Positions 25,413 through 34,574 of a stretch of DNA of 64,000 nucleotides are shown here, piece by piece (position 1 is the first letter of the stretch; each line of letters starts with the position of its first letter). Origin of the DNA: UMGS1668 sp035447605 (GTDB lineage Bacteria > Bacillota > Clostridia > Oscillospirales > Ruminococcaceae); assembly GCA_035447605.1 (NCBI GenBank), contig DAOTHJ010000002.1, forward strand, positions 132,479 through 196,478. Direction: 5' to 3'. Position numbers and translations under genes: made by a program. The notes under the pieces are model-generated. The model had not been told where the DNA came from, did no database searches, and saw only the letters and a list, made by a program, of their open reading frames with translations.

Positions 25413-26615
25413 TTATTTTTCTTCGGAGGGCTGCGCGCTGCGGGCGAGTCCCGCAAGGCGGCCGAGAATATCGCCGATGATGCCGCTTTCGGCCGCGCGG
25501 GCAATGTTTCCCCTTGAGACCAGCTCGCCGCGGAAGACAAGCGTCAGCATGGCGCAGAGCGTCTCGCGGTCCGCGGAGGGCAGCTCGATCACCATATCTT
25601 CGTAGGTGCGGATGCCGTGCTTGCTGAGCGTCAGACTGAACGCCTTGTCGACGCAGTCGGAAAGATAGAAGTCCCGGATGAAATTCTGCATCACGTCGTC
25701 ATAATGCGGAATCCGGATCTCTTCTTCGGCGCCCTCGGGTTTGATCACGTCGTACTCCGTCTTCGGATTCTTTTCAAAATAGGGGAGGTACTTCAGGATG
25801 TTGTGCTCCCTGCTGCCGGTGCGGCGGACGCTGAGATCGCCGTCCCAGCGCTCGAGCACGGCCAACAGCCGCTTGTCGAGCATGGAGCGGGCGCGGTTTG
25901 CCAGTTCTTCCGGGATGCCGTAAAACGCCTCCGCGATGCTGCCGGTGATGGCGGCGAGGGCATCACTGTCTCCGCCGAGGGAGACGGCCTTGCGGATGGC
26001 GTCCTCAAAGCTCTCGCTCAGCAGGAATGCGGTGATCGCCTCCGGGACGGTATTCTGGCAGGTCTTGTTGAAGGTGTAAGTCGGCCGGATGGTGTCGAGA
26101 GACCGGCTGAGGTCGTAATGGTATTTAAGTTCGATATAGCGCTTGATGTAGAGCCGGTCCCGGCCGCTCCCGGCCAGAAAGATGGCTGCCGCCACGGCCT
26201 GCGCGCCCTTGATGCCTTCGGGATGGCTGTGCGTGACCCGCGCGCTGATCTCGGCGAATTGCTCCGCCTCGGCGAGCGTGTGAAAATACTCAGCCGCCGG
26301 AGAGACGCGCGTGGCGGAGCCGCTGCCGTAACTGCCGTAAGGTTCCGGGTTCTCGCTTTGCAGCCATTCGCCGAAACGAGCGCTGTAACCAGCATCCGGG
26401 AACAGACGTCCATACTTCTGCATGGCTTTTACGATGGCGGCCTCCGTCTTTTCCGAATTGCGTTTCCCGTTCATCAGGCCCTCCGCAACGGCGATGGTCA
26501 TCACCGTATCATCCGTAAAGAAACAGCTGTCGTCCATCAAGGGGAAATCCGTCGTTTTGATATTGTGAAATTCATATCTGCTGCCGGCGATATCGCCGAT
26601 CATCGCTCCAAGCAT
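25413..26615 (-). CDS. ADP-ribosylglycohydrolase family protein with extra C-terminal domain
   Basis: A 400-residue protein. The first 260 or so residues are an all-helical ARH/DraG domain: GAMIGDIAGSRYE, then the metal motif FFTDDTVM, and later SLGGDSDALAAI with the second Asp pair. Such enzymes remove ADP-ribose from proteins or small molecules. The last 130 residues (ILKYLPYFEK onward, with IRDFYLSDCVDKAF) form an additional domain I do not recognise. ATG 26615 follows GGGAGG by 8 bases. It is monocistronic. The substrate is unknown. Confidence 0.87.
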   Translation of the reverse strand: MLGAMIGDIAGSRYEFHNIKTTDFPLMDDSCFFTDDTVMTIAVAEGLMNGKRNSEKTEAAIVKAMQKYGRLFPDAGYSARFGEWLQSENPEPYGSYGSGSATRVSPAAEYFHTLAEAEQFAEISARVTHSHPEGIKGAQAVAAAIFLAGSGRDRLYIKRYIELKYHYDLSRSLDTIRPTYTFNKTCQNTVPEAITAFLLSESFEDAIRKAVSLGGDSDALAAITGSIAEAFYGIPEELANRARSMLDKRLLAVLERWDGDLSVRRTGSREHNILKYLPYFEKNPKTEYDVIKPEGAEEEIRIPHYDDVMQNFIRDFYLSDCVDKAFSLTLSKHGIRTYEDMVIELPSADRETLCAMLTLVFRGELVSRGNIARAAESGIIGDILGRLAGLARSAQPSEEK

Positions 26616-26646
26616 TCCGACGCCTCCCATTATTTTCTTTTTATAA

Positions 26647-26675
26647 ATTATACCATATTTCCGAATTCTCCGCAA
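26647..26675 (-). promoter_or_regulatory. sigma-A-type promoter of the ADP-ribosylglycohydrolase gene
   Basis: On the minus strand TTGCGG and a perfect TATAAT are 17 bases apart, about 30 bases before the chosen start. Confidence 0.65.
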
Positions 26676-26718
26676 CGGAAAAGGAGGCGAAGGGAGGGAC
26701 GGAGTTCACAAAAAATAC

Positions 26719-26747
26719 TTGAAGTTTGCATACGAATGAAGTTAAAT
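26719..26747 (+). promoter_or_regulatory. candidate htpG promoter
   Basis: TTGAAG and TTAAAT are 17 bases apart. A small hairpin (GCGGA/TCCGC) follows in the leader. I saw no CIRCE or CtsR-like heat-shock repeat. Confidence 0.5.
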
Positions 26748-26804
26748 ATATTTATGTGCGGATTTTTCCGCAAACTTACATTTTTTTTCTCTGGAGGCAG
26801 GAAA

Positions 26805-28718
26805 ATGGCAAAAAAACAGTTCAAAGCGGAATCCAAGCGTCTGCTGGAGCTGATGATCAACTCGATCTATACCCACAAAGAGATTTTTCTCCGTGAGATC
26901 ATCTCCAATGCCAGCGACGCAATCGACAAACTGGCGTATCTGGCGCTTACGGACGACAAGGTGGGGATGAGCCGTTCCGATTTCCAGATCGTCGTCACCG
27001 CCGATGAGGGGAACCGTCTTCTCACGGTATCCGACAACGGCATCGGCATGACGCAGGAGGATCTGGAGCAGAACCTCGGCACCATCGCCCGGAGCGGTTC
27101 CTTTCAATTTAAAAAAGAGGCCGCCTCGGATGGCAAAGAGGGCGCCGATCTCGACGTCATCGGGCAGTTCGGCGTCGGCTTCTATTCGGCTTTCATGGTC
27201 AGCGACCGGATCACCGTCATCTCCAAAGCCTACGGCTCCGATACGGCCCATCGATGGGAATCCACCGGCTCGGACGGCTACACGATCGCCGAATGCGAAC
27301 GGGACGGCGTCGGCACCGACGTCATCATGCACATCAAACCGGATACGGAGGAGGACGATTACGGCCAGTACCTCAACCAGTACAACCTGCAGTCCCTCAT
27401 AAAGAGATATTCCGATTACATCCGCTACCCCATCCGCATGGAAGTGGAGCAGACGAAGCCGAAACCCAAGGCTCCCGACGCGCCCGACGATCAGAAGACG
27501 GAATATGAGACGATCCGCGAATGGAAGACGCTCAATTCCATGGTGCCGGTCTGGCAGCGCAAAAAGAACGAAGTGACCGAGCAGGATTATAACGATTTTT
27601 ATAAACAAAAATTCGGGGAATATGAGGACCCGCTGGATACCATCCTAATTGATGCGGAGGGCGTTGTTTCCTATAAAGCCCTGATTTTTATCCCTCCGGA
27701 GGCGCCCTACGACTATTACAGCCGCGATTTCCAAAAAGGCCTTCAGCTCTATTCCTCCGGCGTGCTCATTATGGAGAAATGCGCCGACCTGACGCCGGAG
27801 CCATTCCGCTTCATTCAGGGCGTCGTCGATACGCCGGATGTCTCGCTCAACATCTCCCGCGAGATGCTTCAGCATGACCGCCAGCTCAAGCTTATTGAGG
27901 GCAACATCGAAAAAAAGGTCAAGGCAAAGCTGCTCAAACTGCTCGAGGAAGACCGGGAAAAATATGAGAAGTTCTGGAAAGCCTTCGGCTTGCAGATCAA
28001 ATACTCCGCCGCGTCGGATTACGGCTCCAAGAAGGAGCTGCTCAGAGACCTGATCCTGTTCCCGTGCTCAAATGGCAAACTGACCTCGCTTGAAGAATAC
28101 AGGAAGCGCATGCCCGAGGATCAGCAGTATGTTTATTATGCCACCGGCGAATCCGAGGACCGGCTTTCCCGTTCCCCGCAGGCCGAGCGCATTTTGGACA
28201 AGGGGTATGAGGTGCTCTGGCTGACGCAGGATGTGGACGAGTTTGTCGTCCAGGTCTTCGGCGACTACGACGGCAAAAAACTTAAATCCGTTGCCGACGA
28301 CGACGCCCTCCCGGAGACCGAGGAAGAGAAGAAGGCCGCGGAGGAGAAGGCCGAATCCGGCAAAGAGGTGCTCGACTTCCTCAAAGAGACGCTGGGCGAT
28401 AAAATCAAGGAGGCCCGCATCTCCCGGATTCTCAAATCCCATGCCGTCTGCCTGACCGCCGACGGGCCGATCTCCATTGAGATGGAAAAATACCTGCGCA
28501 AGCAGGGCGGCGAAATGACCAATTTCAAGACCGAGCGCGTGCTGGAGATCAACGCCGATAGCCCGGCTTTTGAGGCTCTGAAGAACGCGGTCGCCGCGGA
28601 TCCCGAACTCGCAAAGAAATACGCAGAGCTGCTTTATGACCAGGCGCTGATTATCGCCGAGCTGCCGCTTGACGACCCGGCGGCATACTCCGATCTGGTC
28701 TGCAGCCTGATGAAATAA
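26805..28718 (+). CDS. htpG: Hsp90-type chaperone HtpG
   Basis: A 637-residue cytosolic Hsp90. The N-terminal ATPase motifs are EIISNASDAIDKLAY, DNGIGM and GQFGVGFYSAFM. The middle domain has NISREMLQHDRQLK. A C-terminal dimerisation region follows an acidic Lys/Glu stretch near residue 510. GGAGG lies 8 bases before ATG 26805. The frame is open for another 396 codons upstream, but those are antisense to the ADP-ribosylglycohydrolase gene and not coding. Confidence 0.96.
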   Translation: MAKKQFKAESKRLLELMINSIYTHKEIFLREIISNASDAIDKLAYLALTDDKVGMSRSDFQIVVTADEGNRLLTVSDNGIGMTQEDLEQNLGTIARSGSFQFKKEAASDGKEGADLDVIGQFGVGFYSAFMVSDRITVISKAYGSDTAHRWESTGSDGYTIAECERDGVGTDVIMHIKPDTEEDDYGQYLNQYNLQSLIKRYSDYIRYPIRMEVEQTKPKPKAPDAPDDQKTEYETIREWKTLNSMVPVWQRKKNEVTEQDYNDFYKQKFGEYEDPLDTILIDAEGVVSYKALIFIPPEAPYDYYSRDFQKGLQLYSSGVLIMEKCADLTPEPFRFIQGVVDTPDVSLNISREMLQHDRQLKLIEGNIEKKVKAKLLKLLEEDREKYEKFWKAFGLQIKYSAASDYGSKKELLRDLILFPCSNGKLTSLEEYRKRMPEDQQYVYYATGESEDRLSRSPQAERILDKGYEVLWLTQDVDEFVVQVFGDYDGKKLKSVADDDALPETEEEKKAAEEKAESGKEVLDFLKETLGDKIKEARISRILKSHAVCLTADGPISIEMEKYLRKQGGEMTNFKTERVLEINADSPAFEALKNAVAADPELAKKYAELLYDQALIIAELPLDDPAAYSDLVCSLMK

Positions 28719-28828
28719 CAAGGGGAGAGGCGGCACTTTTTCTGCCGGGTATGCCGATCCAACGGGACACCCCCGGCCTCTGCCCATTGCTGCGTTAGTA
28801 AATTTTCTATATATAAGGAGGCAAACCC

Positions 28829-29716
28829 ATGCCCGAAGAATGTACTCATGACTGTTCCACCTGCTCGCTCAACTGCGACAGCAGGAAGGAGAGACCCGAC
28901 ACCGGCATCCCCGAGAGCTTTCTCGCGCCGCAGAACGCCTATTCCACCGTGCGGAAGGTGATTGCGGTTGTCAGCGGAAAAGGCGGCGTCGGCAAATCCC
29001 TCGTCACCGCACTTGCGGCCACCGAAGTGAAAAAAAGAGGATATAAAACCGCGATCCTCGACGCCGACGTCACCGGTCCGTCCATTCCGAAAATTTTCGG
29101 TCTGAAGGAAAAGGCCGACGGCACCGAGCTTGGCATCATCCCCGTGATGACCAAAAACGGCATCGAGGTCATGTCCATCAACCTGCTGCTCGAGAACGAG
29201 TCCGACCCGGTGGTCTGGCGCGGCCCGATCATCGCCGGCACCGTCAAGCAGTTCTGGACGGACGTGCTCTGGAACGACGTGGATTATATGTTTGTCGATA
29301 TGCCTCCAGGCACCGGCGACGTCCCACTGACGGTGTTCCAATCCCTGCCGGTGGACGGCATTCTGGTCGTCACCTCGCCGCAGGAGCTGGTCACGATGAT
29401 CGTCGGCAAGGCGGTCAAGATGGCTTCGATGATGCAGGTGCCGGTACTCGGTATCGTGGAAAATATGGCCTACTATGAGTGCCCGGACTGCGGCAGCCGC
29501 CATAACATCTTTGGCGAAAGCCGCCTCGCCGAGGCCGCGAAGGAATATGATATCCCGCTGACCGCGCAGATCCCGATCGATCCGGAAATCGCAAAGAAAT
29601 GCGACGACGGAGAGGTTTATAACTGTGAAGGCAAATGGCTTTCCGACATGACGGACGGCCTTATCGCCATGTTCGATGCGGCCGATCCGCACCATAAGAA
29701 TCCGGAAAAGGCCTAA
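28829..29716 (+). CDS. Mrp/NBP35 family Fe-S cluster carrier ATPase
   Basis: A 295-residue P-loop ATPase thought to carry and deliver iron-sulfur clusters. A short N-terminal Cys cluster (C5, C9, C12, C16) precedes the deviant Walker A SGKGGVGKS (Lys51, Lys56). DYMFVDMPPGTGDVPLT is the switch region. A CPDC pair near residue 216 is the bridging cluster site shared by the family dimer. AAGGAGG precedes the ATG. The next gene encodes an HD hydrolase in the same direction. Confidence 0.94.
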   Translation: MPEECTHDCSTCSLNCDSRKERPDTGIPESFLAPQNAYSTVRKVIAVVSGKGGVGKSLVTALAATEVKKRGYKTAILDADVTGPSIPKIFGLKEKADGTELGIIPVMTKNGIEVMSINLLLENESDPVVWRGPIIAGTVKQFWTDVLWNDVDYMFVDMPPGTGDVPLTVFQSLPVDGILVVTSPQELVTMIVGKAVKMASMMQVPVLGIVENMAYYECPDCGSRHNIFGESRLAEAAKEYDIPLTAQIPIDPEIAKKCDDGEVYNCEGKWLSDMTDGLIAMFDAADPHHKNPEKA

Positions 29717-29872
29717 GCGTTTCGGGATTCCGAAGAGGCCCGGCATTTCGGGGAACGACTGGGTTTTACGGGATTCGGATTCCGGCGAAATCTTAGCGCA
29801 AGCGAAGATTTCTATTGGATTTTTGAATCTCCCGACGTCCGGCAGGGGTTTTTGCCGCAGAAAGGAAGTCAT

Positions 29873-30451
29873 ATGGACAGGGAACAAGCGCTGAAAACGC
29901 TGAAAGAATATAATCAGGAGCCGTTCCATCTGCGTCATGCCCTCACGGTCGAAGGCGTGATGCGCTGGTTCGCCGAGGATCAGGGCTTTGGGGACGAAGC
30001 GGATTTCTGGGCGATGGTCGGCCTGCTGCACGACGTCGATTTTGAGCGGTATCCGGACGAGCACTGCAAGCGCGCCCCGGAGCTGCTCAAAAAAGCGGGC
30101 TTTGAAGACCGCTTCATCCATGCGGTTTGCAGCCACGGCTATGGCCTTTGCAGCGACGTGGAGCCGGAGCACCAGATGGAGAAAATTCTCTTCGCTTCGG
30201 ACGAATTGACCGGCCTCATCTGGGCCGCGGCGAAGATGCGCCCGTCGCGCAGCACGCAGGATATGGAGCTCTCCAGCCTGAAAAAGAAATTCAAGGATAA
30301 GAAGTTCGCGGCCGGCTGTTCGCGGGATGTGATCGAGCAGGGGGCCGAACTACTTGGCTGGGATTTGGATACGCTGCTCGAAAAGACGCTCGAGGCCATG
30401 CGTTCCTGTGAAGATCCGGTCAACGAGGCTATGAAGGAATACGAAGCATAA
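29873..30451 (+). CDS. HD domain hydrolase
   Basis: A 192-residue HD-domain protein. The metal pattern appears as LRHALTVEG, then VGLLHDVDFERYPDEH with the HD pair, and a following conserved His in CSHGYG. These proteins usually hydrolyse phosphomonoesters or phosphodiesters of nucleotides. The substrate is not evident. Related small HD proteins of Clostridia share FASDELTGLIWA. ATG 29873 has AAAGGAAG upstream. Confidence 0.85.
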   Translation: MDREQALKTLKEYNQEPFHLRHALTVEGVMRWFAEDQGFGDEADFWAMVGLLHDVDFERYPDEHCKRAPELLKKAGFEDRFIHAVCSHGYGLCSDVEPEHQMEKILFASDELTGLIWAAAKMRPSRSTQDMELSSLKKKFKDKKFAAGCSRDVIEQGAELLGWDLDTLLEKTLEAMRSCEDPVNEAMKEYEA

Positions 30452-30898
30452 CCCGAGGCGGATATGGGTCTTCGAGGGTCGCTGCCGGAACCCAAGATAC
30501 TCAAGAACGGATGTAGAGTCACTCCGTTGCGGCTGTTTGACACTGGCCAGAGCCGAAAATATCTGAAAACCGGCTGAAACCCCGTATGCTTTTCCGGAGA
30601 AAGACCGCATCAGGGAGCATGCTCATGCTATCTGATACCATGTTCGTATGGCGGATGGGGTTTCCGCGGCTTTGCGGGCATCCGACAAGGGCCAGGGGAG
30701 CGGAAAACGTTTTTTCGGCGAAGGATGAATGCCTCCGAGCCACTTTACATTTTGTTTTTTTCTCTCGTGCGCGCATGTCCGTATTGTCTGCGGCAGGCGG
30801 CGTTTTCTCCCGGATAAACGATCCGGGAGCGGCAAAGGATCATCACGATGCCCGGGAAAAGCGCCCGGGCATTTGCATAGAAAACGGAGGGGACAGAA
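30452..30898. other. non-coding gap before the MalY/PatB gene
   Basis: I see no gene across these 447 bases. The left part has no structure I can name. The right end holds two strong hairpins in a row (described separately) and then the ribosome-binding site ACGGAGG of the next gene. Confidence 0.5.
30807..30872 (+). promoter_or_regulatory. two consecutive strong hairpins in a leader
   Basis: CTCCCGGAT/ATCCGGGAG (30807-30829) and ATGCCCGGG/CCCGGGCAT (30848-30872) are both perfect 9-bp stems with short loops. No U-tract follows either. They end 15 bases before the ribosome-binding site of the lyase gene. They might be a protective leader or regulatory structure. No known riboswitch was recognised. 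Confidence 0.5.
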
Positions 30899-32032
30899 AT
30901 GGCTTACGATTTTGAGACCCTGCGGAAGAGAATCGGCACGGGCTCGGATAAATGGGATTTGATGCTTCAGCAGAATCCGGAGGTGGGGAAGGAGATTGTG
31001 CCGTTTTCCATCGCGGATATGGAGCTTCTGAACCCGCCGGAGCTCACGGAGGGCCTAAAAGAATTTCTTGACCATACGATTCTCGGCTATACGCAGGCAG
31101 CGGACGGTTACTATGAGGCCGTTCAGGACTGGATGGAGAGCCGCCACGGTTTTCGCCCGGAGAAGGAATGGTTTGTCGAGACCGCGGGCATCGTTCCGGC
31201 CATTTATCAGATGGTGCGGGCATATACGCAGCCCGGCGACGGCGTTTTGCTCTGCACGCCGGCCTACTATCCTTTTTACATGGCAATCGAGGCGGGCGGC
31301 TGCACGGCGGTGTGCTCGGAACTGAAAATCTGCGGGAATACTTACGAGATCGACTTCGACGACTTCGCGGAAAAAGCCGCGCGACCGGAAGTGAAGCTGT
31401 TTATTCTTTGCAGCCCGCACAATCCGGTCGGCCGCGTATTTACGAGAGAGGAACTGATCCGCCTCTCCGAAATCTGCCTGCAAAACGGCGTCTTTATGCT
31501 TGCGGATGAGATCCATTTCGACCTGATCCTGCCCGGATACAAGCATGTCTCCGTCGGCACGCTCGACCGCAAATATGTGGAGAACTGTGCCATCTGTACG
31601 GCGCCGAGCAAGACGTTCAATCTTGCGGGGCTTCAGACTTCCAACATCTTTATCGCTGACAAGGAGCGCCGGGAAAAAGTGACCTCCGCAAGAGGCTATT
31701 TTTCCCTGAACGTATTCGGCTATCGGGCCTGCGAGCTTGCCTACCGCCGGTGCGGCGGCTGGCTGGAGGCGCTGCTGCTGCATCTGGAAGGCAACAAAAA
31801 GCTGGTGGAACAATTCTTTGCGGAATATTTCCCGGAGGTCACCGTGTTTGAGTTACAGGGTACCTACCTCATGTGGCTGGATTTCCGCGCATGGGGGATG
31901 AACACGGAGGAGCTTGACCGTTTTCTGAAATTCGACGCACAAATTTTCCTTGACGAGGGTTATCTGTTCGGCGAGGGCGGAACGGGGTTCGAGCGCTGGA
32001 ATATCGCATGCCCGAGGTGGGTGCTGGAGTAG
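30899..32032 (+). CDS. MalY/PatB family cysteine-S-conjugate beta-lyase
   Basis: A 377-residue PLP enzyme of the aminotransferase fold, the MalY/PatB group that splits cystathionine or other Cys-S-conjugates to pyruvate, ammonia and a thiol. The PLP lysine is Lys238 in SKTFNLAGLQ. The N-terminal PFSIADMELLNPPEL is the family signature, and LCSPHNPVGRVFTREEL matches too. It could supply methionine metabolism or release sulfide. The start has GGAGG nearby. No regulator gene adjoins it. Confidence 0.93.
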   Translation: MAYDFETLRKRIGTGSDKWDLMLQQNPEVGKEIVPFSIADMELLNPPELTEGLKEFLDHTILGYTQAADGYYEAVQDWMESRHGFRPEKEWFVETAGIVPAIYQMVRAYTQPGDGVLLCTPAYYPFYMAIEAGGCTAVCSELKICGNTYEIDFDDFAEKAARPEVKLFILCSPHNPVGRVFTREELIRLSEICLQNGVFMLADEIHFDLILPGYKHVSVGTLDRKYVENCAICTAPSKTFNLAGLQTSNIFIADKERREKVTSARGYFSLNVFGYRACELAYRRCGGWLEALLLHLEGNKKLVEQFFAEYFPEVTVFELQGTYLMWLDFRAWGMNTEELDRFLKFDAQIFLDEGYLFGEGGTGFERWNIACPRWVLE

Positions 32033-32198
32033 GCGTTGGAACGCCTCCGAGCCGCGCGGGCTAAAAAGCTCTCTCAGTAAAACCGGCTCGTACATTCGGG
32101 CAAAAACCGGCAGCGCGGACTTGGCCTCAGTAAATGAAAAATCAGGATGGTTCCGGCTGCGGCGAGAGACGGACCACCGGAACCATGCGATAGAAAAG

Positions 32199-32223
32199 GA
32201 AAAAGCCCCGGATCATTCCGGGG
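32199..32223 (-). terminator. terminator of the 132-aa protein gene
   Basis: On the minus strand GCCCCGG and CCGGGGC form a perfect stem around six bases, followed by TTTTT. Confidence 0.85.
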
Positions 32224-32243
32224 CCGCAATTCTTTTAATTTTA

Positions 32244-32642
32244 TCAGACGTTTTCCGAGGCGGAGTTCTCCGATTCGCCGGCTTTTGGCTCTGGGGCCGG
32301 ATGCGGTTTCTGCCGCAGGATCTGCGTAGAGCGTTTCTGAGCCTGCGCTTTTTTCTGATCCATGAGCTTGCGTTTTTTCTCCACCCAGATTTTTTGATAC
32401 CCCGCTTCGTGCAGGCGGCGCAGGGTTTCGGTCTTCGCACGAATACGCCGGAGCTCACAGTCCATCTGCTCGCAGGCGTCGGGGTCACAAAGCCGGAGGA
32501 AGGACTCGAATGCGGCGGGGTAGAGAAACTTCTTTTCTCCGTATTCCTCACCAAATAAAATGGTGACCGTCTCTTCGTCCTGAGCAACGACGGTTCCGGC
32601 TCCGAATTGACGATGTGTAATTTTTTTGTTCAAGACATTCAT
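32244..32642 (-). CDS. conserved small protein with a Tudor/KOW-like N-terminus
   Basis: A 132-residue protein. The first 55 residues (ITHRQFGAGTVVAQDEETVTILFGE, then KKFLYPAAFESFL) follow a pattern seen at the ends of several clostridial proteins, a small beta-barrel that may bind nucleic acid. The rest is a strongly basic helix followed by a Pro/Glu-rich tail. Function is unknown. A GGAGGG site precedes the ATG, and a good terminator follows. The gene is transcribed alone. Confidence 0.72.
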   Translation of the reverse strand: MNVLNKKITHRQFGAGTVVAQDEETVTILFGEEYGEKKFLYPAAFESFLRLCDPDACEQMDCELRRIRAKTETLRRLHEAGYQKIWVEKKRKLMDQKKAQAQKRSTQILRQKPHPAPEPKAGESENSASENV

Positions 32643-33016
32643 TTGATACCCTCCGATTTTGATAAGCCCAAAAAAAAACCTTTCTATGATTTTTTTAAAA
32701 GCGCGAAAAAACAGTCCTTGTAGCCGGGCTGGGCCTGGTTGGAACTGTCTATTCTTATTTTAGCACATTTTCACCCGGAAATGTAAGGCTAATTTCAAAA
32801 AAAATAAATTTTTTTCCATTACTGCGAAAAAAAATACGATTTTTTTGATTCGGCGCGGCCTGAGACAGGCAAGAATCGCTTTTTTCCCGCGGAAAAGGCG
32901 AAGACTTCCGAACAAAAAACGAAAGGATTTTCAAATAGCACAGCTTGCACAGTGCGTAAAGATGATTGGCTTTACACAAGAAACTATTCGGCGGCAGGGA
33001 GGAGGAAGACGCAAGA
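32643..33016. other. non-coding gap with possible leader structure
   Basis: No gene is seen. The sequence is AT-rich with several A/T runs. On the minus strand, ACAGTTCC and GGACTGT near 32719-32750 could pair and are followed by TTTTTT. This is a weak terminator-like element in the leader of the 132-aa protein gene. Confidence 0.4.
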
Positions 33017-33571
33017 ATGCTTTTCGGCAAGAAAAAACGCCCTGCGGAGACGGCACAGATGAACGGCTACACGCTGGTCCGGTCGGACCGGAAGACACTG
33101 GAGGTTTCCGTGCGGAACGGCCCGGAGCTGGTGGTTCGCGCGCCCAGAAAAATGCCACTTGGGCAGATTGAGGACTTCATGGAACGGCGCAGAGACTGGA
33201 TTGAAGCCCATATGGCAGCCCGCGCGGAGAGGCAGAAGACGGAGAAAACGATCCTCCCGGAGGAAGAAAAGGCTCTCCGAGAAGAGGCTATGGCGTATCT
33301 TTCGGCCCGGACGGAGTACTTCGCGACCATCATGGAGGTCCGTCCGGCGGGCGTCAAAATCACTTCCGCAAAGAGCCGCTGGGGGAGCTGTTCGCCGAAG
33401 AACGGGATCTGCTATTCGTGGCGGCTGATGCTGGAATCTCCGGAAGCAATCGATTATGTCGTCGTGCACGAGCTCGCCCATATCCGGCACAAGGATCACG
33501 GCGAGGGATTTCACCGGTTTGTCGCCTCTGTGCTGCCGGATTGGAAGCGGCGGGAGAAACTGCTGAGATAG
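33017..33571 (+). CDS. YgjP-type (DUF45) zinc metallopeptidase
   Basis: A 184-residue protein of the M48-like YgjP/WLM family. The zinc motif HELAH sits in VVHELAHIRHKDHGEGFH, which supplies a further His and Glu. The preceding SAKSRWGSCSPKNGICYSWRLML is the family signature. Some members are thought to be linked with nucleic acid or SprT-like functions, but the substrate is unknown. ATG 33017 has GGGAGGAGG about 9 bases upstream. Confidence 0.88.
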   Translation: MLFGKKKRPAETAQMNGYTLVRSDRKTLEVSVRNGPELVVRAPRKMPLGQIEDFMERRRDWIEAHMAARAERQKTEKTILPEEEKALREEAMAYLSARTEYFATIMEVRPAGVKITSAKSRWGSCSPKNGICYSWRLMLESPEAIDYVVVHELAHIRHKDHGEGFHRFVASVLPDWKRREKLLR

Positions 33572-33612
33572 AAAAAGGCCGCGATTCAAGACGATAAACA
33601 AAGAAAATAAAA

Positions 33613-33648
33613 AGCGGGACGGGAATCTAACTCCGTTCCGCTTTTTTT
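33613..33648 (+). terminator. terminator between convergent genes
   Basis: AGCGGGACGG and CCGTTCCGCT form a 10-bp stem with one G-T pair, followed by eight T. The A-run on the left allows action for the opposite gene too. Confidence 0.85.
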
Positions 33649-33664
33649 TCATTTTGCGGAAACC

Positions 33665-34333
33665 TTACAACAGCTCAAGCTGAAAATATTCTTTTAAAGC
33701 CCGGATTTCTCCAGTCTGATAGGAGACGGGTACGTGAAACGAAGGCCCGTCCACCACCGCGGTATGGAATTCTCCGGCCTCGGCGGAGGGATCGACGCCG
33801 CGGGTCAGAAGCTCTTCGACATAGGCGCCGTCGAAAAAACGGCCGAGATCCGCTTTTGTCATGCCCATCTTTGTGTTGACGCAGACGACGACGGCGGAGA
33901 AGCCCTGCCGTACGAATTCGCGGGCCTCCTCCACATGGTCCATCTGCCAGAGCGGCGCGTAAAAATCCAGCTCAGCGTTGCCCGAGACGCGCTCGTGCCA
34001 GCAGTTTTCTTCCGGCACATCGAGATCACCCGTGAGCAAAGCCTCCGCGCCGAGGGCCTTATATTCCCGCAGCAGGCCGGTAAAGACTTCCCCGTAGCCC
34101 TCCCATGAGGCGTGGCCGAAGCGGATGGGCAGCCCCATCGCCTCCGCCTGTTTCCGGATAAAACTCTCGGAGAGGCCGTGGGCCCCGCTGCGGCCGTCCT
34201 CATTAAACATGGAAACGAGGCCGAGCACATGGCCGGCCTGCTCGGCTTTATAGATGGCCAAGGCGCTGTCCTTGCCGCCGCTGAACGAGGCGGCGAAGAT
34301 CTCTCCGGAGGGGAGCATGTTCCACGACTTCAT
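33665..34333 (-). CDS. Dph6-type ATP-pyrophosphatase (diphthine-ammonia-ligase family)
   Basis: A 222-residue ATP-PPase of the Dph6/MJ0570 family. The PP-loop motif SFSGGKDSALA lies near residue 17. MFNEDGRSGAHGLS and the C-terminal GEFHTAVVDGP are family hallmarks. Eukaryotic and archaeal relatives amidate diphthine on EF-2. Bacteria lack diphthamide, so the substrate here is unknown. It resembles the archaeal single-domain form in length. Confidence 0.88.
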   Translation of the reverse strand: MKSWNMLPSGEIFAASFSGGKDSALAIYKAEQAGHVLGLVSMFNEDGRSGAHGLSESFIRKQAEAMGLPIRFGHASWEGYGEVFTGLLREYKALGAEALLTGDLDVPEENCWHERVSGNAELDFYAPLWQMDHVEEAREFVRQGFSAVVVCVNTKMGMTKADLGRFFDGAYVEELLTRGVDPSAEAGEFHTAVVDGPSFHVPVSYQTGEIRALKEYFQLELL

Positions 34334-34574
34334 TTTTGATCCCCCTCAATACAAGTTGTCGGCCCGGGAGTGTGCTCATCCACCGCCAAAAAGCAGAGAC
34401 ACGAGAAGGGCAAGTTCCGGAAGAGCCGGCCGAATCTCCATTTCTCCGCACCAGGCGAGGTGATGGCGAATCATAGAAAGCCTATCTGCCGGAAAACCAC
34501 GTTCCGAAGCAGCACACTTCGATATGGCTTCTTCGTTTGAGCCTGTGGTGCGGCAGGAGAATGCGAAACGGGAG

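Noticed and set aside
25617..26804. A 396-codon open extension upstream of htpG in the same frame
   Set aside because: It is antisense to the ADP-ribosylglycohydrolase gene. HtpG similarity and a good ribosome-binding site begin at 26805.
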